A stretch of DNA of 64,000 bases from Cadophora sp. MPI-SDFR-AT-0126 (taxonomy: Eukaryota; Ascomycota; Leotiomycetes; Helotiales; Ploettnerulaceae), in contig JAGMVK010000014.1 of NCBI GenBank assembly GCA_020747065.1, positions 124,001 through 188,000 of the forward strand, in the 5' to 3' direction. The notes under the pieces were generated by a model. It was not told where the DNA came from, did no database searches, and saw only the letters and a program-made list of their open reading frames with translations. Numbering within the stretch: the stretch's first letter is position 1; every line of letters starts with the position of its first letter. The translations under genes and the position numbers were made by a program. This document shows positions 1 through 10,264 of the stretch, one piece after another.

Positions 1-657
1 CACATGCCTCAATTTCCACGTCGACATCTTTGGGCTCGAAAGCCTTTGGCTTAAACTGAATAATATCTTGTCAGCGCCGTATATTTTCAGCAGATACATC
101 AACAAAATGATTTACTTGCCTCCGTTTTATTGAAAGTGCTCCATTGAGAATGGCTATCAACCATAAAGCCCTGGAAAGTCTCTGGGTAGACCATGTTGAA
201 TAGAAAGCTAGGATGTGAAGTAACTTTTGGGTATAGGATGGAAAAGGACCGAATGGGACATAGAATCGAAGACTTGATAATTTCTGACAATCTTTCATGC
301 CAATATACCTCGTCTAGCCATCGCTAATTTTAGCGATCGTCTGTACGCGTCGGCAAGAAAATGGCCACTTGAAGATAGCCGAGCGACGGAGCCGATGAAG
401 TCGGCTAAGCCGACTATACTCCTGTTGTCGCCAAGGATGGCTTGGGATCTAGACCTAGTAATTGGAGGGGCCGTCCCTCGTGACAATAGCTCACTATTGA
501 AGTAGGAGGAAAGTCATAATATCACTTGTGTAGCATTTAAAAGTACTTCCAATCACGAGATGACTGAGAATAAGTCCGACAGATTTTCGTGTTTAAAATT
601 CATTTATTTAAATCTTGCATCTCCCTCAGGAATACCAAGAGCATTTAAATTTCGAAG
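1..657. promoter_or_regulatory. Upstream region of the first dehydrogenase gene
   Basis: No convincing gene is visible here; the short ORFs on the minus strand have no family resemblance. The stretch 332-415 is rich in CGG/CCG half-sites. It includes AGCGATCG near 332 and a perfect 8-bp-arm palindrome with a 1-base centre at 399-415 (AGTCGGCT-A-AGCCGACT). Zn2Cys6 regulators usually bind paired CGG triplets, and a regulator of that class lies 5 kb downstream, so this is a plausible operator region. The function is inferred, not shown. Confidence 0.4.
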
Positions 658-1829
<1,172 letters not shown>

Positions 1830-1944
1830 ATACTTTTGTTCTGAATGGGTCGTTGCCGAATACTGTGTTTCATTTCATTAATTACTCATTTACAAATTGA
1901 CAATTTAATAACTATGAGACTTAGGAGGTTTGGGAATCCAAAAC

Positions 1945-2105
1945 TCACCCTTTTTCTACCATTAGTTTCATGCGTATGCGCTCGAGCAGTGAGGGGAAGG
2001 CGTGCTGCGCGTGCTCGTACTGCACGAACTTGTCAGCGTGCTAGATGGGCTTGGTGGAGGTGGGTGAGGAGACGACGTCGCCGATGCGGGGCAGGTAGTT
2101 TTTAA
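1945..2105 (-). pseudogene. Isolated exon relic of an unidentified gene
   Basis: On the minus strand a GC-rich stretch reads as an exon-like peptide (NYLPRIGDVVSSP, one stop, then HADKFVQYEHAQ and FPSLLERIRMKLM) followed by GTGAGT, a good splice donor. Base composition differs from the AT-rich flanks. The TAG stop could have arisen from CAG by a C-to-T change. I do not recognise the parent protein, and no neighbouring exons are visible on either side. It may be a duplicated fragment. Coding origin is an inference from composition, the open frame either side of one stop, and the donor. Confidence 0.4.
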
Positions 2106-2189
2106 TGGATATTGTTTCAACAGCAGACCTCTATATACCTTCCATCGATATGTAGACGTTATTAAGTAGCATAATAGCGTGTCATTCAG

Positions 2190-3280
2190 TTACGACGCGC
2201 ATTCCCCTGATACCAGTTTGCTCTCGTAGATCGTGAGCTCGCTCATCACGTCCCTAATCCAAACTTTAGTCTCTTCAGAGCACTCCATCAATGGTGCCCT
2301 TGGCAATATTTTCTCCTTGTAACTACCAGACCATTCAACAGCATATTTAGTTCCGTTCATACCGGTATAACCAATTCCCCATTCGGCTTTGCTAACCAGC
2401 CCCTGAAGCTCTTGAGCTTCCACGAGTTTGCCGTCTTGAAACAAGTCGAAGAGCTTGACACATGATCTCGGGTGAGTATTAGCAAGACCTGTCACTGCAC
2501 CGCAAGATTTTGCGGCCAGCCCAGGAACTAGCCAGTCACTCGATCCCCCAAAGACGGCAAACTCTGACGAAGAGAAAGCTTCAGTGAGTCGTGTAAGCTT
2601 ACCGACGTTTCCACAAGTCAACTTAACTCCGACGATATTCTGAAGAATGCTATCAGTAATCATAACAATACATCTTAATATATTACCGACTTACTGGAAC
2701 TGCTGCTAGTCTAGAAAGAAGATCTGAGTTCATATCCACACCTTGGGTGACGGCCGGGAAAGAATATATTATTACAGGTATAGGCGATTCGTTTGCAACC
2801 TTGAGTAGTCAGGAACAGAGTGAGATGAAGCAACGTGCGGTATTTGAAACTTACCATAGTATAGTAATTTTCAATAACAGCTGGCGTTGAGGCAGCAGCC
2901 CAGTAGCTCGGCGGAAGCACCAATGCAAACTCGCCGCCATTGGCTGCAGCATCTTTGCACATCTGCAACGTCTCTCTCACACTTGGGGCAGAACATCCAA
3001 CTACCAGTGCGGTCGTAGTGTTCATCTGTTTTCGAACTGAGAAAACCGTCTTGGTGACGGCATTTCGTTCGTCATGTGTGAGGAGTGGAGCCTCTCCTGT
3101 AGTCCCGAGAACGGTGATGCCGTGAACACCTGATTGTATGAGAAATTTGGCGTGTTTGGCCTGCGCCTCAAGGTCGAGGTCTTGGACGGAATCGTTTGTG
3201 AAGAAAGTTATGGTGGGGCAGTAGATGCCCTTTGGTACAACAGCTGATGAGATAGGGGGTGGGGGCAAAATGGAACCCAT
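2190..3280 (-). CDS. DapA/N-acetylneuraminate lyase-family class I aldolase
   Basis: Pyruvate-dependent class I aldolase of the dihydrodipicolinate synthase superfamily, which cleaves or condenses 2-keto acids through a lysine Schiff base. Three exons (complement of 2855-3280, 2695-2799, 2190-2639) join in frame to 326 residues, normal for the family. The GTTGE substrate-carboxylate loop is at residues 59-63, the catalytic Tyr is Tyr154 in IIYSFP, and the Schiff-base Lys is Lys183 in VKLTCG, about 29 residues later as expected. Fungal homologues include L-threo-3-deoxyhexulosonate and 4-hydroxy-2-oxoglutarate aldolases, and N-acetylneuraminate lyase belongs to the same fold. Fungi mostly make lysine through alpha-aminoadipate, so a biosynthetic DapA role is unlikely. 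The adjacent sialidase-like gene on the same strand suggests catabolism of a keto-sugar acid. A CCGATCG motif lies 169 bp upstream. I chose MGSIL as the start because the N-terminal domain begins soon after; a longer upstream in-frame ORF reads like leader sequence. Confidence 0.88.
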
Positions 3281-3878
3281 GATGGCTGTAAAGGGTTTTG
3301 AATGTTTGGAGGTGCAATGTTGTGCTTGACAAGGGGTAGGGAGAAGATATTGGAGCGAAGTGCGAAGTAGAAAGTCTCTCAAATTAAACTCAGCATGTAT
3401 TATATCTAGGCGTCTGATAACAAAATTCTGCGTTAAGCTGCAGGGTTAGCCGATCGTCAGTTGGCGAACCGATGTGCTGCGCACAGTGTTGGGGGAAGTA
3501 GGGACAAATAGCCCCACTAGAACACGCCTACGATACCGCCACACCGGTGTATTGCATTGTACTATCATCACTAGTCATAGCAGATTGGGTGTAGTCCCCA
3601 TGGGATTCTAAATTTGAGCAGTTGCTGATTCTGTGCGTTCGGCGATGGTACTGGGAGCATTGAAACTCCCCCGCATATGAAAAAGATTAGTGTTTCTACT
3701 CTAGAGTAATAATATATCGCAAATTAACTGGTTGATGCTCTACTGGGGATAGTAATATGTTCTTAGGCCAATTAAGGCTTCGATTCCATGTGCATCTGAC
3801 TATGACTACATTTGACCTTCGTTTGCCTTCTATTGAACCAGGAGGATATTTTTAATTTAACGCCGAAAAAAACCATTT
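3281..3878. promoter_or_regulatory. Aldolase upstream region and sialidase-like gene 3' flank
   Basis: No gene is seen. The site GCCGATCG at 3449-3456 lies 169 bp upstream of the aldolase start and matches sites upstream of the neighbouring genes. The remainder is AT-rich spacer following the stop codon of the sialidase-like gene. Confidence 0.45.
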
Positions 3879-5065
3879 TCAGCCCAATTGTGCGGCATCA
3901 ATATGGCGATGTTTAATACCTCGCCTTTCAAACGTGTAACTCACATGGACGCCGCCCTTTCCGTCACTAATGATAGCAGGATAACTAAACTCGCTTTCTC
4001 CATCATTCACGATACCCTTAAACTGTTGTATTAGTACTAGAAGATAATTTTGTAATTTTCACATACCGTATCAAGCGCCACGATACCCGTGAAACTAGGT
4101 GGGGGTGGCTTGTCTTCGAGGGTGACGACTGCCTGCCACGTCTTTCCATCATCAGAAGAACTGGAGATAACCAATGGGGTTCTTGGGCCCTTTAGAACTC
4201 AATATCAGCAGCACTCTCAATAAAGTTATGGATTAAACTCACCCATCTCTGCTGCACTGGGTTATGTGCTATCAACCACGTTCTGTTTTCGAGACGCACA
4301 GCATCCAAGCCGCTATTGTTGTTGAAGAGGGGGGTCAGATACATCTGCCCCCATGTTTTACCTTCATCGTGGGAATCAGATCTGGCAACGAACCCAGCCG
4401 AGCTCCTCGTTAACATCGCAATCTTTTCAGGCTCAAAATTGACCAAACTAGGCTGGATCGCACCTTCACCGGGCCATGTCTTTCGATCAATGGGTGCGAA
4501 CTCGGAGCGTTGCCAAGTTTCGCCATTGTCCAAAGAGCTGTCTGTGAAGCAATCCCACTTTCCGTCCGGAGTCTCTAAGGAGGCAGGGGCAATTATCGCC
4601 CCATTTGCCAGAACAATCGGTTTATTCTTGACAGGGCCGCGACCACCTGTCAGATGTCAGAGAGAGAAGGTAAGATATAATTAGGCAAAAGCAACCTCTG
4701 TCTCCGGGTACAAGTTCACGCGATTTGCTCCAAGACCTTCCGCTATCTGTCGATCTAATGATTTTGGTGTACCACGACGATATTGGCGAGCCAACTTTGT
4801 AGAAGAGGAGTATCTCTCTCGTTTTCGGGACTTCTAAAAGCACAGGATTCCAATGTGCCAACCCTTCTTCAGCCGCCACGGGACAAGGCTCGGTCCAGAT
4901 CCCATCTGGGTCAGACAACTCGCGCCTCGAGAGCCAGATTTTTGTATCTGAATGCCCCTCTTTCGTGCCTCCAAACCAAGCGCATAGAAGTGTCTCCCGG
5001 ACCAGTAGAAGAGTGCTCGCGTGCACCTCAGGCTGACGGGTATCTTCAAATACAATCAGTGACAT
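3879..5065 (-). CDS. Sialidase-like BNR/Asp-box protein (predicted six-bladed propeller)
   Basis: Four exons (complement of 4696-5065, 4243-4646, 4067-4189, 3879-4016) join in frame to 344 residues. The first donor is GTTGCT, weaker than usual. Four Asp-boxes (SxDxGxxW) are visible: STDSGRSW, SSLDNGETW, SDSHDEGKTW and SSSSDDGKTW. Motifs near the N-terminus (VHAST, AWFGGT, HWNP, GRGPVKNKP) match the predicted neuraminidase family with a BNR_2-type domain found in bacteria, plants and fungi. No signal peptide is apparent, so an intracellular role is likelier than secreted mucin-type sialidase. Classical GH33 activity is not assured; the family is poorly characterised. It is transcribed in the same direction as the aldolase, divergently from the Zn2Cys6 regulator, and shares a 543-bp promoter region with it that contains two CCGATCG sites. 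Confidence 0.82.
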
Positions 5066-5608
5066 TGTGGGCCAGTTGAAGTCCTTCTTTCGCTTTATTG
5101 AATGATTTTGATAAGGAAGGAAGTAGACATCAAGTTCTGCTTAAGACGTCTTGACTATCAATCAGTCCACGGTCTCTCTGCCCGTCATCTCAATCGCGAG
5201 TGGCCGGGTGGAAGCCGAGACGGCGTGGAAACAGCGATCACTCAGGCTTCATAAAATTGCTGCTATTCTACGGCACGGGATGTATGGGTGGCGACTTGAT
5301 TCCTCATTGACAAGCGGCTGCTGCCGATCGAGCCGACAGCCGACCGCCGTGCCGAGTAACGACTACCCCCCGCACTCAATGGCAATATCATCACAAAATC
5401 CGATCGCATCTTTTCCACCATCGTCTCTGTGACGATTTACTGTCGGCTATCTCAAGTTGTTGGCCTCTGCCAGCTGCGGATAGTCTGTCTCGGCCATCGC
5501 CCATCGCCATCGCCTATCGCCATCGCCATCGCTCATCGCTCATCGCTGAGACGGCGTCGACGCTCTCACTAGAACCTTTTTCCTTCCCCTCGGAAAGCTC
5601 ATAATACC
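5066..5608. promoter_or_regulatory. Divergent promoter with CCGATCG sites and a CATCGC hexamer array
   Basis: The region is shared by the sialidase-like gene (-) and the Zn2Cys6 regulator (+). GCCGATCG occurs at 5323-5330, followed at once by AGCCGACAGCCGACCGCCG, a cluster of CCG triplets. A second CCGATCG is at 5400-5406. From about 5493 to 5547 the hexamer CATCGC (with CCATCGC and CTCATCGC variants) is repeated about eight times. Autoregulation of the divergent pair by the regulator is a reasonable inference from these sites. Confidence 0.5.
5493..5547. repeat. CATCGC microsatellite-like array
   Basis: Imperfect tandem hexamers (CATCGC, with single-base insertions of C or CT) sit 60-110 bp upstream of the regulator's ATG, in its probable 5' leader or core promoter. 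Such repeats change length easily and could tune expression; that effect is speculative. Confidence 0.7.
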
Positions 5609-7739
5609 ATGGACTTGTATGATGGACCCGTGAGCCCTGTAAGCACGTCCTGCCATACCCAATCAAGTCAAGGGCACCACACGCCGACAAACTCTGCTTC
5701 ACAGGCCATAGCTCCTCCGTCTAGACCACGTGAACGGAGTTCAAATTCAAACAGCGGTCAACCGTCAAGGAAGAAGTCAAGAAGGTCGCGGAGTGGTTGT
5801 TACACTTGTCGGAACAGGTCAGTAATAGCGACAATTGTTCCACTGCTGAAATTGTCTTTGGCTTTCATGCGGGGTGACGAGCTCACAGGTTGGTAGGAAG
5901 GTGAAATGCAGTGAAGAGCGCCCGGTTTGTGGCCACTGTCATCGTCTGCAGCTTAGTTGTCTTTACGATGCCCCTGCCGAAGTTAGAGGACGATCTTCTT
6001 CTTTGCCGCGACAGCAAGATACGACATCCTTCTCATCTGGGCCGTCCGGGTTACCAAGACAAGATTCTTTAGGTGGAGAGAATAGTACAGCCAACCCCCC
6101 AGTAGGCGCGAGCTTAGGCTATGTGGAAGAAACCTACCCAGATTATATTTCTTCATTCGTGGGAGACTTAGCTCCCAACTTCGCGTTTAACGGCCAGCCA
6201 GGCAATCAAACCGCTCAACGGCACTCGAGCTCCAATACATGGGAATTGGAGCTTCTAGGGGAGGACAGTCTATGGGCAAATATTCCTATCATCCCAAACT
6301 TCCTATCAGTCCAGCCCTCGCCACCGTATGAGTTTGTTTCTTCGGTGGACATTCCACGGCCTATGACGAATCCTGGGACGTCCAGCAGAGGCCAAGTACC
6401 ACATACCACCCCGTCTATTGGTGGAGCTGGAAGTCTGGCAGTTCCCTTGCCTGCGCAGAATGCACTTGATCAAAGTTCATTCTATCCCGCGGATGAGATT
6501 GTCCTTTTGAGGCACTTTGTCGACTTTGCGGTTCCACCGATCTTGATTGGAGTAGAACCCCGATGGAATACCTCACGCGACGCCCTCTTACGGCTCTCAA
6601 AGTCAAACCTTCCACTGAGGCATTCAATATGCGCATTTTCGGCACTGTCACTTAGAGACTCTCCCGGACCTCAGGCACCCACAGCAGCTCAATCGTCAAG
6701 TTTTTATGCCAATCTCGCAATGAATGAGTTGAACACAATACTCGATGAGCAATGTAATGATGCTTCCCGGTTGGAGTCGCACGAAAGTATATTGGCGAGC
6801 ATCTTCTTTCTCTCTTATGTGGAAGTAATCGGTTCAAATGCGCCTAAAAGCTCGGTCGACTTGCTGGATCGAGCACATACTTTAGTGAGCAATAAACCGC
6901 CATCTAGTTCGCCTCTCTACAATCAACTTCAAGTATGGCTAAAGTTATTGGATGCTAAACTCGTGAGCGCTGGCGGCAAAGGCTTTCACTTACACACCAA
7001 CCCAGATACCCAGGATCTCGATTTCGTGCGAGAGAGCTACGATTTGCCCTCTGCTATTGGCGAGCCGAACGTGCCAACCTCAGAAGCTGAAGAGATTCTT
7101 TTCAACTCCCTCAACAGACAAGCATTCAACTTCTATCTGCAGGTGCTGAACTTCTCCGGCCGCATCGCCCACCTCGACAAGTGGCATCGCTCTCGAGGTT
7201 CCGTCCAGGACGAACTCGAAGTCATGCTAGCTTCAGACCAAATTGTGCGCGATCTCAATGCTCTCTGGACGCGACGACCTGCAATTATTGACCTTGCAGA
7301 CCAAAAAGAGCAACTTCGTCGTTACATGAGCCTGACTCTTGCTACAAGGGTCGAGCATCACCTTCGCACCTACACTGCGAACTTCTACGCCTGCTTCATA
7401 CACCTTCAGCGGGCTGCTTACGCACGTCTAGAAGCTATTTCGCAGGTGAAGCCAGCAGTCGCAAAGATCGTGCACCTCTCGCGGTTAACGATAGAGGAAG
7501 GCCATGTGCTGCCTCTAAGTATGCTTTGGCCGCTGATGATGGCTGCCTGTGAAGCCGGTGATGAAACTACTCAAAACACAATCATCAGTTTCATCGAGGG
7601 GATGGGTAGCAAGGTTGGAAATGCTATGAGAACAGCCAATCTTGTTCGCGAAATTGTCAAGAGACAGAAGAGTGGCCAGCGAGCCGATGCCAGAACAGTC
7701 ATGCAGGAAGCCTTCGGCGAAGTGTTTGCTATCATATGA
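5609..7739 (+). CDS. Zn2Cys6 fungal transcription factor
   Basis: Nuclear binuclear-zinc-cluster regulator. Exon 1 (5609-5817) and exon 2 (5897-7739) join in frame across a 79-bp intron that lies inside the zinc cluster, giving 683 residues. The cluster begins at Cys64 in GCYTCRNRKVKC, with CxxC, six residues, then C, and continues to PVCGHCHRLQLSC, the canonical spacing. Basic residues (SRKKSRRSRS) directly before it would act as a nuclear localisation signal. A Ser/Pro/Gln-rich linker follows. The long helical C-terminal half resembles the fungal-specific domain of the Fungal_trans_2 type. It is divergent from the sialidase-like gene and convergent with the second SDR (51-bp gap). Its position in the middle of the set makes it the probable pathway-specific regulator. 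The ATG is in good context (ACCATGG). Confidence 0.9.
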
Positions 7740-7790
7740 GCAGCGGATATTCAACACCCATGTTCTCAGCTCATACCATCAGTATGTCCA

Positions 7791-8827
7791 TCAGTATGAT
7801 GCGGGAGTAACACTCAAACGCCCGCCATCAGTAACTAATACCGATCCATTACAATACGCGCCTGCTCTAGAAGCCAAGAACAAGACTGCACCAGATATAT
7901 CCCGATCATCGCCCATTCTCTGCTCAGGGACCATCGAAGCCGGCAATCTGTTTCCAGCGTCTTGCTCCATATTGGCCATATTTGCACTGGTCATCTCAGA
8001 TGGATAAACTACAACTTGATCAATAATTATAAAAACAATGGTGTGATAGATGAAGCTCACTTCCAGGAGCGATGACATTACAGCGAATGCCATGCGGCGC
8101 CAATAATGTTGCAAACTGCTTCCCCATCTGCGTTATCGCCGCTTTACTCCCACCGTAGGCAAATCCACCAGGTATATTTCTATTGAATCCCGAAATGGAA
8201 CTTATGGCAACGAATTGACTTTTTGGTTCACCGACACTTCGTCTCTTGTTTCCTGCGTCCAGGAGAGCTAAGAATGCAACGGCTGTGAAGAATGTACCTG
8301 AAGTGTTCACGGCAAACGTTTTCGCGAAGGTCTCGATGCTCGGTTCCCACAATTTGTCTCGTAATTGAAGCAATGTTGGTGAGCTGGGTAGGCCGGACAG
8401 GTCTGGCCCGCTGATTCCGGCGTTCGCGATGATGAGATCCGCGTACCCTACCTCTGCTTCTATCTGAGAAGCAATGCGCTGGAGGTCCAATTTTGAAGTG
8501 ACGTCCCCTTGTAGTGGGATGATGGCATCTGAGCCCTGTAGAGATTCAATATCTGTTATTATTTCAGGTGACATGACCACTTACAGACTGCTTTGCTGCA
8601 TGTTGTAGAGTTTCGAGACGTCGCCCAACAATGTATACTTTCGATGCTCCGTTAGAAGCCAGCGCTCTAGCCATCAATAGACCGATTCCTAACAATACGT
8701 TAGACTATCATCATTCCAACCGTACTAGGTTGCATTTCTAGATTAGCTAACCACTGCCTCCCCCGGTGATCACAGCCACCAAGCCATTTACGTTGAAGAG
8801 ATCGGTTATATTGATAGCTGTACTCAT
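7791..8827 (-). CDS. Short-chain dehydrogenase/reductase
   Basis: Classical SDR, NAD(P)-dependent. Four exons (complement of 8752-8827, 8585-8688, 8061-8535, 7791-8008) join to 290 residues. The cofactor motif TGGGSGIG is at residues 21-28, split by intron 1. The NAG motif is in IIANAGISGP, and the catalytic YxxxK is Tyr187/Lys191 in YGGSK. The sequence ends with FLASRAGAY and VTDGGR, as is usual. It resembles fungal 3-oxoacyl-ACP-reductase-like or gluconate-5-dehydrogenase-like SDRs; the substrate is unknown. It ends 51 bp from the regulator's stop on the opposite strand. The upstream region contains a perfect CCGATCGG palindrome at 9004-9011, 177 bp from the start. It is distinct in sequence from the first SDR in the cluster, so a recent duplication is unlikely. 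Confidence 0.88.
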
Positions 8828-9481
8828 TTTGAAAGTGACATGGAGCTCAATCTTATATTTCTTAGGTTTAATGCGGAAGTCTCTCTGCTTTATAAGTTGA
8901 GCTGGAAGTGCGGGGATTAACCTGAACGCTAAATGTCCCTGAAGCGACCGCCTGTAAGCGAGGTGTAATTCTGGCGGCCAACGAATAGCGGCGTTCTCTC
9001 CAGCCGATCGGTCTCTGTAGATGAGTCACAAGAGTAGATGAATTACGACAAAAGCGGCGAGGTGTTGCGTGCACTATCGCTTGGCGACAACAAAGACGAG
9101 GTGATTATTCTAGATAAATAACAGGAGATATAAAAATGCTAGAAATGTGCCCCGTAAGACCGTTTCCCCGCACTCAAAGAACGAATTAACATTTAGATAA
9201 ATTGATTAGATATGGAAACCAAAACAGGCTTAGTTAACAACTAGCCTCTCTCATGAACACTCGAGCGTATTGATGGAACATATTCCACCACCGCGATACC
9301 GTGTGCATCCATTTCGATGCCAGCCAACCAACCAGCCAATCACTTGCATGTGGCTGTGCATTGTGGCGCATGGAGTTTCCCCTCAACAAGACTAAGTCCG
9401 CTTCCTATTCAGCTTGACACGATTCGTCCACTTCTCTTGCGGCTCTTCATTTCCTCATCTCAGACCTCAATAGTCCTCACA
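8828..9481. promoter_or_regulatory. Divergent spacer between the SDR and Rho-GEF genes
   Basis: No gene is supported. The perfect palindrome CCGATCGG at 9004-9011 is on the SDR side. From about 9317 to 9481 an in-frame extension of the Rho-GEF ORF exists, but it reads like translated leader (low-complexity, no family resemblance), so I treat it as 5' UTR. Confidence 0.4.
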
Positions 9482-10188
9482 ATGAACCCATCTCACGAGG
9501 TCTCCCCGCCTCTCCTCCAAACCCACATTAACCTAATCCAAAGAATCAAGGAGATCCCCGGCTGCAACGAGCGCTTCATCCAGGCCGCCAACGATGCAGC
9601 AGCAGAAGACCATCTCAGTCTTGATCCAATATCTCTTCTTTGGAGGACCCTGCGTAGCACAACTCTTCTCATAAACATCTACAATTTTAAGCAAAAGGGG
9701 GAGCCCTTGCAAATCGACGAGCTGATTGATCCTGCAAAAAGGCCAAAGGTCGCAGCGTTTAAATTTGTTGAAGCTTGCCAGAAAGTGCTGCATGTGCCAC
9801 GTGAAGAATGCTTTGCCATACGGGATATTTTCGGGGATGATGTGACGGGATTCATGAAGGTCTGTAGCAGTTTCGTACTAGTTGACTGGTGACGAGACAT
9901 TCCTGTTGCATTTCACAAGCAAGGTTTTTGTTTAGCTTGTCTTGATTGGACTGACTTCATTGCATTGGACAGGTGATTCGACTGATAAACCGTGTCCTTG
10001 ATGGAACGCCTATAAATGACCTTCCAATGAGCCCGGAAAACGGCCTTGAAAATCCTACATCTACGATACCTACCCCATCGCCACCTGCAACACCTCGACG
10101 TCTGGTAATCCAGGAATTAGTTCACACAGAACGAGCATACATTCAAAGTCTCTCCCAACTCCACAACCTGAAAACTCTTATCTCACAA

Positions 10189-10191
10189 TAA
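10189..10191 (+). other. RIP-like nonsense codon in the DH domain
   Basis: The DH reading frame runs into TAA between ISQ and NILPPNTTHDLFSNLDSV, which is clearly still the same domain (family members read IP-P-T-HDIF-NL here). The parsimonious ancestral codon is CAA. C-to-T before A is the preferred RIP change. It lies 76 bp from the transposon border. Confidence 0.7.
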
Positions 10192-10264
10192 AACATCCTC
10201 CCACCCAACACAACTCACGACCTCTTCTCCAACCTCGACTCCGTGCTTGAAGTGGGCCAGAACC

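Noticed and set aside
71..486. Short minus-strand ORFs before the first SDR
   Set aside because: Overlapping frames, no family features, and they fall in the promoter with CGG/CCG motifs.
1845..2105. Plus-strand Arg-rich ORF
   Set aside because: Low-complexity Arg/Ala translation is a shadow of the minus-strand exon relic.
9317..9481. N-terminal extension of the Rho-GEF
   Set aside because: In frame but low-complexity with no resemblance to Cdc24; the ATG at 9482 is a better start.
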